From an uncultured Bacteroidales bacterium (GTDB taxonomy: Bacteria > Bacteroidota > Bacteroidia > Bacteroidales > P3), in the NCBI GenBank assembly GCA_946406015.1, contig CAMJJD010000013.1:1-41763 (forward strand): 41,763 bases of DNA, given 5' to 3'. The notes under the pieces are model-generated. The model made no database searches. It saw only the letters and a list, made by a program, of their open reading frames with translations, and had not been told where the DNA came from. A program made the translations under genes and the position numbers. Of this stretch, positions 25,422 to 33,210 are shown piece after piece; within the stretch, counting starts at the first letter, position 1; every line of letters begins with the position of its first letter.

Positions 25422-26615
25422 ATGTGGTTTACTAACTTACTTACCAGTGGAGGCGTGGGCACTACGGTGCTTATGCTCTCCGTCTCTATCTTCGCAGGCC
25501 TGCTGTTGGGCAGGTTCAAAATCAAGGGTGTCTCGCTCGGCATCACGTGGGTGCTCTTCGTGGGCATCCTGCTGAGCGCCCTGGGCATTCAATGCAACGG
25601 TGAGATGCTTCACATCATCAAGGAGTTCGGCCTCATTCTCTTCGTCACCGCCGTCGGCCTGCAGGTGGGTCCCGGTTTCTTCAAGAGTTTCAAGAAGGGA
25701 GGTCTGGCCATGAACGGTATGGCCCTTGTCAATGTCGCCTTCGGCGTGGTCATCACCTACATCATCGCCCGTGTGGCCGACCAGAGCCTGACCGATATGG
25801 CGGGCGTCTACACTGGTGCTGTCACCAACACGCCCGGCCTCTCGGCGGCACAGCAGACGGTGCGCGACCTCGGTATGGCCGACGCCGCCGACCAGCTGGC
25901 CGCAGGCTACGCTGTGGCCTATCCGTTGGCTGTGGTGGGCATGATTGCCTGCTGCCTGCTGCTCAGACCCCTCTGCCGCATCGACCTCAAGAACGAGCCC
26001 GTCTCTGACGAAAGTGTCGAGCCTGCTGCCAAGAAACAGGCCACCCCGGCTTCGCAACGCCACAAGGTCAACCTCATCCCCATCTTCGTCATCATCGCTC
26101 TGGGCATCATCGTGGGCTCCATCCCCATCCCGGTCGGCATGTCGGCCCCCGTCAAGCTGGGTTTGGCCGGCGGTCCGCTGGTGGTGAGCCTCATCGGTGC
26201 CTGGCTGGGTGTCAAGAAGGGTTGGTTTACCACCGAGTTCACCGACAGCCACGGTGTGTGGATGTTGCGTGAGGTGGGCATCGCCCTCTTCCTGGCTGGT
26301 GTCGGCCTCAGCGCCGGCGGAAGCTTCCTGGCCACCATCCAGGCCGGCGGTTACATGTGGATTCTCTACGGCGTCATCATCACTATGGTGCCGCCGCTGC
26401 TGGTGGGCCTCTTCGGCCGCTTGGTGCTGAAGATGAACTACTACACGCTGATGGGCTTCATCGGCGGCAGCCACACCGACCCGCCGACGCTGGCTTTCGC
26501 CAACAATATGGCCCCCGAAGGCTGCAAGCTGCCCAACACCGGCTACGCCACCGTCTATCCCCTCACGATGTTCCTCCGCATCTTCACCGCCCAACTACTC
26601 GTTTTGCTGGCATGA
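25422..26615 (+). CDS. AspT/YidE-type transporter lacking RCK domains
   Basis: 397 residues. Two repeats of the AspT/YidE/YbjL membrane domain: LLLGRFKIKGVSLGITWVLFVGILLS and GLILFVTAVGLQVGPGFF in the first half, GIALFLAGVGLSAGGSF and GFIGGSHTDPPTLAFAN in the second. The family is normally about 550 residues with two TrkA-C (RCK) domains between the halves; here only a ~25-residue polar linker (SDESVEPAAKKQATPASQRH) is present. Family members exchange amino acids (aspartate:alanine). By position, exchange of citrulline, arginine or ornithine (ArcD-like role) is a reasonable guess. The stop overlaps the next start (atga). Confidence 0.8.
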   Translation: MWFTNLLTSGGVGTTVLMLSVSIFAGLLLGRFKIKGVSLGITWVLFVGILLSALGIQCNGEMLHIIKEFGLILFVTAVGLQVGPGFFKSFKKGGLAMNGMALVNVAFGVVITYIIARVADQSLTDMAGVYTGAVTNTPGLSAAQQTVRDLGMADAADQLAAGYAVAYPLAVVGMIACCLLLRPLCRIDLKNEPVSDESVEPAAKKQATPASQRHKVNLIPIFVIIALGIIVGSIPIPVGMSAPVKLGLAGGPLVVSLIGAWLGVKKGWFTTEFTDSHGVWMLREVGIALFLAGVGLSAGGSFLATIQAGGYMWILYGVIITMVPPLLVGLFGRLVLKMNYYTLMGFIGGSHTDPPTLAFANNMAPEGCKLPNTGYATVYPLTMFLRIFTAQLLVLLA

Positions 26616-27922
26616 AGCATAAGATGATTACAACAGGTGGAAAGTGGAAAGTTATTGTTCTGATATCTTTCCTCTTTCCACTTTCCTTTTTCCATTTGAC
26701 GCAGGCGCAGGACACCTCCAAGGTGCGTGTCAAACCCTACGGATTCATCCGAAACTATTACACTTTCGACAGCCGTCATACTTATACCGTTGTCGGAGGC
26801 GAGTATAATATGATACCCTACGACATCGACACTGTCGACGGTGTCGACCTCAACGCAGTTCCGCAGGGGCAGTTGCAAGCGCTCACGTCTCGTTTCGGCG
26901 TTGCTCTCTCCGGACCTCGGGTTTTCGGGTGGAGCTTGAGTGGCAAGCTGGAAGGCGACTTCGGAGGCTTCGGAAGCAACAATATGGTGCTCCGTCTGCG
27001 TCTTGCCTACTTGAAGCTGAACAAAGGAGGTAGAGAAATCCTTGTCGGCCAGGATTGGCATCCGCTTTCGGGCGACATCATGCCCGAGGTACTCGGTATG
27101 GCCGCCGGCGCGCCGTTCCGCCCGCACAGTCGCACGCCGCAGATACGTGGCACACGCTATTGGGGTTCGTTCGGCTACACCGCCGCACTTCTCTGGCAGT
27201 TGCAGTATATGAACAACGGCCCCACCAGTGCCAGCAATCCTGCCAGCACCGCCAGCATCGTCTTTGCCAACAACGCTCTCTGGCCCGAGGCGTTCATCGG
27301 TGCCAACTTCAGGCAGGGCGTATGGTATCTCCAGTTGGGACTTGACGCACAGATACTCCGTCCTCGCACCCATGCCCTCTCAGGTGGCGTCACCCAGAAG
27401 GTCGACGAGACCGTCACCTCGTTATCTCCCACGCTCTATCTGCAGTATGTCGAGGGCCTGTGGAGCCTCAAGTTCCGTACTTTGCTGGCCGAGAACACCA
27501 GCCACTTGAACCAGCTGTGTGGTTATGCTGTCACCGGCGTGAACCCCGATGGCTCCTGGAGCTATGCTCCCATTCGAAACAGCATCTCTTATCTCAACAT
27601 CGCCTATGGCAAGAAGTACCGCTGCAACCTTTTCCTAGGTTACATGCAGAACCTTGGGGCAGGGGAGCCCCTATATGACTTCGGCACGGGTGACTACCGT
27701 ATCTACATGAAAGGTGGCGAGAACTTCACCCATCTGGCCTCTGTTTGGCGTGTGGCCCCGTCGTTCAGCTATAACATCGCGGCTTTCAACCTCGGCGTTG
27801 AATATGAGCTCACCGCCGCCAACTACGGCGACATCTCAGCGGATGGCTCGATTCTCGACAACAGCAATCTGCACCAGGTGATGAACCACCGGTTATGCCT
27901 CCTGGTGAAATACAATTTCTGA
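26612..27922 (+). CDS. Outer-membrane beta-barrel protein (DcaP-like porin)
   Basis: 436 residues from ATG 26612. Signal peptide (VIVLISFLFPLSFFHLTQAQ) followed by VKPYGFIRNYYTFDSR, regularly spaced aromatic/Gly amphipathic strands, GQDWHPLSGDIMP and a C-terminal Phe (LCLLVKYNF), as in outer-membrane barrels. It resembles DcaP-like porins found in Bacteroidetes. It is co-translated with the AspT-like gene, so it may admit the same substrate. The signal-peptide region is built of gtggaaa and ctttcca heptamers (26637-26650 and 26667-26694). Confidence 0.75.
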   Translation: MKHKMITTGGKWKVIVLISFLFPLSFFHLTQAQDTSKVRVKPYGFIRNYYTFDSRHTYTVVGGEYNMIPYDIDTVDGVDLNAVPQGQLQALTSRFGVALSGPRVFGWSLSGKLEGDFGGFGSNNMVLRLRLAYLKLNKGGREILVGQDWHPLSGDIMPEVLGMAAGAPFRPHSRTPQIRGTRYWGSFGYTAALLWQLQYMNNGPTSASNPASTASIVFANNALWPEAFIGANFRQGVWYLQLGLDAQILRPRTHALSGGVTQKVDETVTSLSPTLYLQYVEGLWSLKFRTLLAENTSHLNQLCGYAVTGVNPDGSWSYAPIRNSISYLNIAYGKKYRCNLFLGYMQNLGAGEPLYDFGTGDYRIYMKGGENFTHLASVWRVAPSFSYNIAAFNLGVEYELTAANYGDISADGSILDNSNLHQVMNHRLCLLVKYNF

Positions 27923-27928
27923 AATGAA

Positions 27929-27952
27929 AAAGGGAGCCGCACGGCTCCCTTT
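27929..27952. terminator. Bidirectional intrinsic terminator
   Basis: AAAGGGAGCCG / CGGCTCCCTTT, perfect 11-bp stem with a 2-nt loop, with A/T tracts built into the arms. It sits between the stops of the convergent porin and clpC genes and serves both. Confidence 0.85.
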
Positions 27953-27956
27953 CCCT

Positions 27957-30539
27957 TTAACCCTCTATGGCTTCTGGTTCGGCGGTGAGGGCCTCGTCCA
28001 GGGCCTTCGACGTCTCGCCTTTGATGATGTCAAAGTCGATCTTCTCCTCGTCGGCTGTCACCCTGATGGTGTCGCCCGGCAGTATGTCGGCCTTGATAAT
28101 CTCGTCGGCCAGATCGTCCTCTATATAGCGCTGTATGGCGCGGCGCAGCGGACGTGCGCCGTACTGCTCGTCCCAGCCTTTCTTCACCAGAAAGTCCTTG
28201 GCCCGCTCGTCCATCTCCACCTCGAAGCCCATCTTGCGGATGCGGTCGAAGAGGCCGCGCAGCTCGATGTCGATAATCTTGTGTATCTCCTCGCGACCGA
28301 GCGAGTTGAAGTAGATGATGTCGTCGATGCGGTTCAGGAACTCGGGGGCGAAGGTCTTCTTGAGGCTCTTCTCTATCACGTCGCGCTGCATGGCTCCTTT
28401 CTCGGCCTCGCGGGCGCTGGTGTTGAAGCCCACGCCTACGCCGAAGTCCTTCAGCTGGCGCGAGCCGATGTTGGAGGTCATGATGATGATGGTGTTCTTG
28501 AAGTCCACCTTGCGGCCGATGCCGTCGGTCAGCTGGCCGTCGTCGAGCACCTGCAGCAGCACGTTGAACACGTCCGGGTGTGCCTTCTCCACCTCGTCGA
28601 GCAGCACGATGGAGTAGGGCTTGCGCCGCACGCGCTCGGTCAGCTGGCCGCCCTCCTCGTAGCCCACATATCCCGGAGGCGCGCCGATGAGGCGGCTCAC
28701 GGCGAATTTCTCCATGTATTCGCTCATGTCGATGCGTATCATCGCCTGCTCCGAGTCGAAGAGGTACTTGGCCAGTATCTTGGTCAGGTAGGTCTTGCCC
28801 ACGCCGGTGGGGCCGAGGAAGAGGAAGCTTCCGATGGGGCGGTTGGGGTCCTTCAGGCCGGCGCGGTTGCGGCGGATGGCTTTGGCTATCTGGGCGATGG
28901 CTTCGTCCTGACCCACCACCGAGCCCTTCAGCTCGCTCTCCATGTTCAGCAGGCGGCCCTGCTCGCTCTCGGCGATACGCTCCACCGGCACGCCGGTCAT
29001 CATGGCCACTACGGCGGCCACGTCCTGCGGCGTCACCTGTATGTGGCGGTCGCGCTCGTCCTCCTCCCAGCGCCGTTTCACGTCGGCCAGCTTGGCTTCC
29101 AGGTCGCGTCCCTGGTCGCGCAGCTCGGCGGCCTCGCTGTAGCGCTTCTCGGCCAGCACTGCCTTCTTCTTCTCCTCCACATGGGCCAGCTCCTCCTCGA
29201 GGGTGACAATCTCCTCCGGCACCTGCATATTGTTGATACGCACGCGGGCGCCCGCCTCGTCGAGCACGTCGATGGCCTTGTCGGGCTGCAGCCGGTCGCT
29301 GACGTAGCGCTCCGTGAGGTCGACGCAGGCCTGCAGGGCCGCGTCGCTGTATTGCACCGTGTGGTGCTGCTCGTAGGTGGGACGTATGTTCATCAGTATC
29401 TCCATCGTCTCCTCGGGCGTGGCGGGCTCTATGAGCACCTTCTGGAAGCGGCGGCTCAGGGCGGTGTCCTTCTCTATGTATTGGCGGTACTCGTCGAGGG
29501 TGGTGGTGCCGATGCATTGTATGGTGCCGCGCGAGAGGGCGGGCTTGAACATATTGCTGGCGTCGAGGCTGCCGGCCGCGCTGCCGGCACCCACGAGGGT
29601 ATGTATCTCGTCGATGAAGATGATGATCTCGGGATGCTGCTCCAGCTCGGTGAGGATGGCTTTCATGCGCTCCTCGAACTGGCCGCGGTACTTGGTGCCG
29701 GCCACGAGACCCGCCAGGTCGAGGCTCAGCAGGCGTTTCCCGTAGAGGGTGCGGGGCACCTGCCCCGAGGCTATCTGCTGCGCCAGCCCCTCGGCGATGG
29801 CGCTCTTGCCCACGCCGCTCTCGCCGATGATGATGGGGTTGTTCTTCTTGCGGCGGCTGAGGATCTGTGCTATGCGCTCCAGCTCGTGGCGACGCCCCAC
29901 GATGGGGTCGAGCTTGCCCTCCTGGGCCAGCTGCGTGAGGTCGCGTCCGAAATTGTCGAGGGCAGGCGTGCCGCTCTTCGACTCCTTGCGCTGCTGGCGG
30001 CCTACGGCGGGGTCGGCACCCACGGGGTCGGCGAAAGGCTCGTCGTTGTCGTCCTCGCTCGTCTGGCTCCGGAAGTCGGGCAGGGCCCCGCTCTCCTCCT
30101 GCGCATTGCCGCGCACGATGCGCGAGAAGCGCTCGTAGTCGACGCCCGCCTTCTGCAGCAGGTTGCTCACCAGGTTGTCGTTCTCCTGCAGCATGGCCAG
30201 GATAAGGTGCTCGGTGCGAATCTGTTTGGCCTTCACCTTGATACTCTCGAGGTAGGAGAGACGCAGCACCTTCTCGGTCTGCCGCAGCATGGCGATTTCG
30301 CTGTCGGCATTGTAGCGTATGTCGGCGTCGGCGTTGGACACTTGCTTCTCCAGCCGCTCCTTCAGCTGCATGATGTCCACGCCGAGGGCTGTCAGCATAT
30401 TCAGGCCGCTGCACTCGCTGCAGCGCATCATGCCGAGGTAGAGGTGTTCCACTCCGATGGCTCCGTTCTTCAAGCGTATGGCTTCCTCCTTGCTGAAGTT
30501 CACCGTGTTACGCATGTTCTCGCTCAAGTTTGCTTCCAT
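27957..30539 (-). CDS. clpC: ClpC-type AAA+ unfoldase (ATP-binding subunit of Clp protease)
   Basis: 860 residues. Unfolds proteins and feeds them to ClpP in the cytoplasm. Order seen: double Clp N repeat (1-145) with MEANLSENMRNTVNFSKEEA and EHLYLGMM; Walker A1 GESGVGKSAIAEG near 236; FIDEIHTLVGAG Walker B; a UVR/M-domain stretch near 446-476 (EKKKAVLAEKRYSEAAELRDQ); Walker A2 GPTGVGKTYLTKIL near 576; and the C-terminal D2-small domain (GARPLRRAIQRYIEDDLA). A Ser/Asp-rich linker (SQTSEDDNDEPFADP) lies after the N domain. It is monocistronic. Confidence 0.95.
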   Translation of the reverse strand: MEANLSENMRNTVNFSKEEAIRLKNGAIGVEHLYLGMMRCSECSGLNMLTALGVDIMQLKERLEKQVSNADADIRYNADSEIAMLRQTEKVLRLSYLESIKVKAKQIRTEHLILAMLQENDNLVSNLLQKAGVDYERFSRIVRGNAQEESGALPDFRSQTSEDDNDEPFADPVGADPAVGRQQRKESKSGTPALDNFGRDLTQLAQEGKLDPIVGRRHELERIAQILSRRKKNNPIIIGESGVGKSAIAEGLAQQIASGQVPRTLYGKRLLSLDLAGLVAGTKYRGQFEERMKAILTELEQHPEIIIFIDEIHTLVGAGSAAGSLDASNMFKPALSRGTIQCIGTTTLDEYRQYIEKDTALSRRFQKVLIEPATPEETMEILMNIRPTYEQHHTVQYSDAALQACVDLTERYVSDRLQPDKAIDVLDEAGARVRINNMQVPEEIVTLEEELAHVEEKKKAVLAEKRYSEAAELRDQGRDLEAKLADVKRRWEEDERDRHIQVTPQDVAAVVAMMTGVPVERIAESEQGRLLNMESELKGSVVGQDEAIAQIAKAIRRNRAGLKDPNRPIGSFLFLGPTGVGKTYLTKILAKYLFDSEQAMIRIDMSEYMEKFAVSRLIGAPPGYVGYEEGGQLTERVRRKPYSIVLLDEVEKAHPDVFNVLLQVLDDGQLTDGIGRKVDFKNTIIIMTSNIGSRQLKDFGVGVGFNTSAREAEKGAMQRDVIEKSLKKTFAPEFLNRIDDIIYFNSLGREEIHKIIDIELRGLFDRIRKMGFEVEMDERAKDFLVKKGWDEQYGARPLRRAIQRYIEDDLADEIIKADILPGDTIRVTADEEKIDFDIIKGETSKALDEALTAEPEAIEG

Positions 30540-30563
30540 TGTCTGGGTCTATAATTCGAAATG

Positions 30564-30592
30564 CAAAATTACTACAAATAAGTGTATAGCAA
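30564..30592 (-). promoter_or_regulatory. clpC promoter
   Basis: On the minus strand, TTG (30592-30590), 18 bp, then TAATTTTG (30571-30564). No CIRCE-like inverted repeat is visible. Confidence 0.55.
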
Positions 30593-30665
30593 CATCCATG
30601 CCAGAGATTATTATCAACATCGGAATGTGAATTGTGACGATGATAATGACGTTGACTAATGTCCT

Positions 30666-30825
30666 CAGTCACCCAGCCACCCAGTCACTCTTCCCCTCAG
30701 TCACTCAGCCACTCAGTCACCCAGTCACCCAGCCCCTCAGCCACTCAGCCACCCAGTAACCCAGCCACTCAGTAACCCAGCAACCCAGCCCCTCTGCCAC
30801 TCAGTCACCCAGTCACTCAGTCACC
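30666..30825. repeat. 20-unit octamer array
   Basis: Twenty consecutive 8-bp units of the form cagycacy (cagtcacc, cagccact, cagtaacc and similar) without a period slip. It is followed by tttccca heptamers near 30885-30905. No gene is present between 30540 and 31016. Confidence 0.95.
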
Positions 30826-30989
30826 ATATTTCAATTGCAAATGACAAATGACGAATGACAAGGGTAGGGTGGGACAGGTGCCATTTCCCATTTCCCATTT
30901 CCCAGTCCCCATTTCCCTATCTCATCCTGCTACCTGCTATCCGCTACCGGCTTTTCACTTTATACCTTAATGGCTGCTAGAATGTTAGT

Positions 30990-31007
30990 GGGACAGGTGC
31001 CTGTCCC
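30990..31007. repeat. Palindromic REP-like element
   Basis: GGGACAGG-tg-CCTGTCCC is a perfect 8-bp stem with a 2-nt loop. A half copy, gggacaggtgcc, lies at 30871-30882. Such elements are typically dispersed through a genome. Confidence 0.6.
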
Positions 31008-31016
31008 CTGTCTCAT

Positions 31017-31455
31017 TTGTGCATCGACGAGTTCCAGCAGATTGGCAATTTTCCCGATTCGATAGATGTGCAGAAACGCATACGCGGTGTGTTGCAGCTG
31101 CAAAAGGAGGTGTCCTACTGCCTCTACGGAAGCAAGAAACACATGCTGACCGACCTGTTCCAGAACAAACGGATGCCCTTCTATCAGTTTGGCGATATCC
31201 GATTCCTCCAACCCATTGCCCTCGATGACTGGACTCCCTTCATCCGCGGCAAATTTGAGGAGAAGGGGCAGTCAATCTCCGACGAGCAAATCTCAAGAAA
31301 TACAACCTGGGGTCGAAGTCGAACATCAGCCGACTGACGGACACGCTGATAAAGAAAGAGCTGATAGAGAAAACCGGATGAACTGTAACCATCGCCGATC
31401 CTGTGTTCCGCCTATGGATGCTTGCAGCGAGGCAGCTTGTCTGCTTCGAGCATAA
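31017..31455 (+). pseudogene. Remnant of an AAA ATPase of the archaeal-type ATPase family
   Basis: Reading starts abruptly at the Walker B segment CIDEFQQIGNFPDS and continues with LYGSKKHMLTDLFQNKRMPFYQFGD (frame of 31017). After SDEQIS the similarity resumes in another frame at about 31295 (KKYNLGSKSNISRLTDTLIKKELIE), showing an internal deletion, then meets a TGA and resumes as IADPVFRLWM. Walker A and the first half are absent. The 3' end runs into the left inverted repeat of the cassette, so cassette insertion may have helped to break it. Confidence 0.8.
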
Positions 31456-31500
31456 AAATGTTACTCTGCAAACTCAATATACCATATACCATATACCAAT
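31422..31500 (+). repeat. Left terminal inverted repeat
   Basis: Begins ttgcagcgaggcagctt and ends with three ataccat units then accaat. It also contains ctgcttcgagcat, which with the outer part forms an imperfect internal hairpin. It overlaps the 3' end of the ATPase remnant. Confidence 0.9.
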
Positions 31501-31530
31501 AAAAAAACCCGCCGCTTGTTTGCGACGGGT
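31501..31530 (-). terminator. Terminator of the left operon
   Basis: ACCCGCCGC and GCGACGGGT pair with one mismatch around ttgttt. On the minus strand the stem is followed by a run of seven T. It lies directly inside the left inverted repeat. Confidence 0.85.
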
Positions 31531-31564
31531 CCCCTTGGTTACGGTTTTTAATCCCCTGTGGGTC

Positions 31565-32230
31565 TTAGGCGATACGCCCCGCACCGCAGTAGAGAGTCTT
31601 GCTGAACTCGCCAGCACGGGCGCTGGTTTCATCGGCAGCCATGAAGGCATACACCTCCACGAAGTGACCCTGCCAATAGCCGGGCACGCGGACGGACACA
31701 GACTCGCTGGTGCGCTTGGCGGTGCCGTCACTGATGACCATTTCGTTGGCGGTCTTGCTGTAGACGACGAGGTACAGCTTGTCGTTCGCGCTGTTGTGGT
31801 TGGTGTCAAGGTAGTTGTCATCCACGGGGACGGCAACGGTCAGCGGGGTGCTGACGTCAAGTTCGCCGAGGGCGACGGCGGTCAGCTTGCTGTTCGTGGG
31901 CGTGAGGCTGATGAGCTCATAGTCAATTTCAGGCGCATCGGCGGTGCCCGAAATAAGGCTGTAGTTCTGCTTCACGAACTGACCCTGCGGGGTGGTTTGG
32001 TTCTTGGTGCCGAAGGCGCGCATGGTGAAACGCAGCGCATCGCCAAGGGCGCCAGCCATCTTGCCAGCGAGGGCGAAGTAGGCGCGTGCCAGCACTTGGT
32101 CGGCAGTCTTGGGGTTGTTGGGGCTGTCGTTGTACACGCGGATGACATTGAGTCCCTTCCAGCGGAAACCGACAGCCATACCGAACTTGTTACGGTAGTG
32201 GCCGTTTGGGCCAAACATTGTAATTGCCAT
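31565..32230 (-). CDS. DUF6266 family protein
   Basis: 221 residues, ATG at 32230. The N-terminus GPNGHYRNKFGMAVGFRWKGLNVIRVYNDSP matches the Gly-rich, WKG-containing start of DUF6266 proteins, which are common in Bacteroidetes accessory loci and have no known function. The later part (TPTNSKLTAVALGELDV, KLYLVVYSKTANEMV, YWQGHFVEVYAFM) looks beta-rich, perhaps fibronectin-like. No signal peptide. It is last in the left operon, before the terminator. Confidence 0.75.
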   Translation of the reverse strand: MAITMFGPNGHYRNKFGMAVGFRWKGLNVIRVYNDSPNNPKTADQVLARAYFALAGKMAGALGDALRFTMRAFGTKNQTTPQGQFVKQNYSLISGTADAPEIDYELISLTPTNSKLTAVALGELDVSTPLTVAVPVDDNYLDTNHNSANDKLYLVVYSKTANEMVISDGTAKRTSESVSVRVPGYWQGHFVEVYAFMAADETSARAGEFSKTLYCGAGRIA

Positions 32231-32299
32231 AATTTACTTGGTTTTGGTTTGGTTAGACTTAGGTTAAATTATATCGTTGGCCATTGATATCTTGTTTTT

Positions 32300-32363
32300 G
32301 CGGAACGTGGCGGAACGTACATGGAACGTACGCGGAACGTACCCTCACCGTACGCGGAACGTG
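32300..32363. repeat. 11-bp phased repeats (iteron-like)
   Basis: cggaacgt occurs at 32301, 32311, 32333 and 32355, with a tggaacgt variant at 32322. Most carry gtac after them. Spacings are 10, 11, 11 and 22 bp, so copies lie on the same face of the helix. They sit between the smalltalk-like ORF and the DUF6266 start. Confidence 0.75.
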
Positions 32364-32416
32364 AAATGCACGTTGAAAGTATATATAATATACTTCGCGC
32401 GTATTGTTCACGTACG

Positions 32417-32557
32417 TCAGAAGAGGAGCATTGCCCGTGCGTCAGCCATGAAGTGTGTGCAGCTCTCGAAAAAAGTGCCTGCAATCACGGTGAGAATGGC
32501 GATGGCCACTTGAATGACCTTGCCCCAATCAATTTTTTCTTTTTCGTTCTTTGCCAT
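32417..32557 (-). CDS. Smalltalk-like small membrane peptide, 46 aa
   Basis: Encodes a charged N-terminus (MAKNEKEKIDWGK), one hydrophobic segment (VIQVAIAILTVIAGTFF) and a Cys in ESC, followed by a short tail. The layout matches the Bacteroides smalltalk protein (Lys-rich start, helix, C-terminal SC), a family of unknown function found in accessory cassettes. The tail after the Cys is longer than I would expect. A -7 element lies 24 bp upstream. Recognition is from remembered family pattern. Confidence 0.6.
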   Translation of the reverse strand: MAKNEKEKIDWGKVIQVAIAILTVIAGTFFESCTHFMADARAMLLF

Positions 32558-32580
32558 AGTTCTGTGTTTTAAATTCGATG

Positions 32581-32588
32581 CAAAGATA
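32581..32588 (-). promoter_or_regulatory. -7 element of the left operon
   Basis: TATCTTTG on the minus strand, a full TAnnTTTG match, placed to start transcription about 16 nt before the smalltalk-like ATG. The -33 region is weak. Confidence 0.55.
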
Positions 32589-32623
32589 CGACGAAAAAGA
32601 CACCTAAAGTGAAAAGTGAAAAT

Positions 32624-32948
32624 CTACTCGCTGTAACTCTCTGTAGGCCTGCGAGTATACCTCCCCATATATAATATATACCTATATAATAACTCCATTT
32701 CGCGGGCAGGCTTGGCTGCATTTTTTATCAATCCAAACCACTGAATATCCCTTTTTAAGGTTGGGTAAGTGATGTCCAGCATTACAGCGACTTGGTTTGC
32801 TGGCCGCACCTCGCATTTTACAATGAGCGTGTATGCTACACAGGCACGGTCATCGGGAGATAACTCTTTGATATCGCGTTTGTAATGACGGGTGCAATAT
32901 TCTTTTGCTCTTACCAGACAGACGCAGGGGGGGGGCTAATGTGTTCAT
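32624..32948 (-). CDS. HTH-like protein, frame broken by a C9 tract (possible phase-variable gene)
   Basis: From ATG 32948 the frame reads MNTL and then enters nine C (G9 at 32927-32935). As sequenced, this frame is lost. The long downstream frame (CVCLVRAKEYCTRHY, KELSPDDRACVAYTLIV, RPANQVAVMLDITYPTLKRDIQWFGLI) is open to a stop at 32624 but has a TAG directly before the C tract. With 8 or 11 C the two join into a 107-108 residue protein. The QVAVMLDITYPTLKRDI segment resembles a helix-turn-helix. Alternatives are a sequencing error in the homopolymer, or an internal GTG start at 32809 giving 61 residues. Confidence 0.5.
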
Positions 32949-32990
32949 AATCTGAATGTTACGAAGTTTTTGTGTTTCAAATCGGTGCGG

Positions 32991-32998
32991 CAAAGATA
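32991..32998 (-). promoter_or_regulatory. -7 element upstream of the HTH-like ORF
   Basis: TATCTTTG on the minus strand, 43 bp upstream of the ATG at 32948. No good -33 TTG. It is identical to the elements at 8363 and 32581. Confidence 0.5.
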
Positions 32999-33010
32999 CA
33001 ACTTTTTTTC

Positions 33011-33140
33011 GGTATATGGTATATGGTGAATTGCGAATGTTGCGGATTTTTTTGTATATATATTTATAGAAGTAATATATAATTCCTTAATTATTAATTG
33101 GTAAGCGCAAGTCGTTGACAATATACCATATACCATACAC
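33011..33140. other. AT-rich centre of the cassette between divergent operons
   Basis: ggtatat heptamers (33011-33027) and inverted ataccat heptamers (33119-33138) enclose about 90 bp of very AT-rich DNA with tatatatat and ttaattattaatt runs. The same heptamer forms the inner ends of both terminal repeats. It could hold promoters or a replication start; nothing proves either. Confidence 0.5.
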
Positions 33141-33150
33141 CTATTTTCAC

Positions 33151-33185
33151 TTTGGAATTTTTTTCAAAATTCGATACTACTTTTG
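33151..33185 (+). promoter_or_regulatory. Probable promoter of the right operon
   Basis: TTTG at 33151-33154 and TACTTTTG at 33178-33185. The 23-bp spacing is longer than the usual 19-21, so the -33 assignment is uncertain. The first start codon is at 33211. Confidence 0.5.
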
Positions 33186-33210
33186 CATCGAATTTCAAAA
33201 ACCCAAGGTT

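Noticed and set aside
27924-30554. 876-codon plus-strand ORF
   Set aside because: It is antisense to clpC, which has all Clp motifs; the shadow is rich in Val/Leu/Ala/His without domain features.
30666-30825. CRISPR-like or coding repeat
   Set aside because: Contiguous octamers without spacers, and no open frame with protein character.
31403-32287. 294-codon plus-strand ORF in the cassette
   Set aside because: Antisense of the DUF6266 gene, whose start, end and terminator are coherent.
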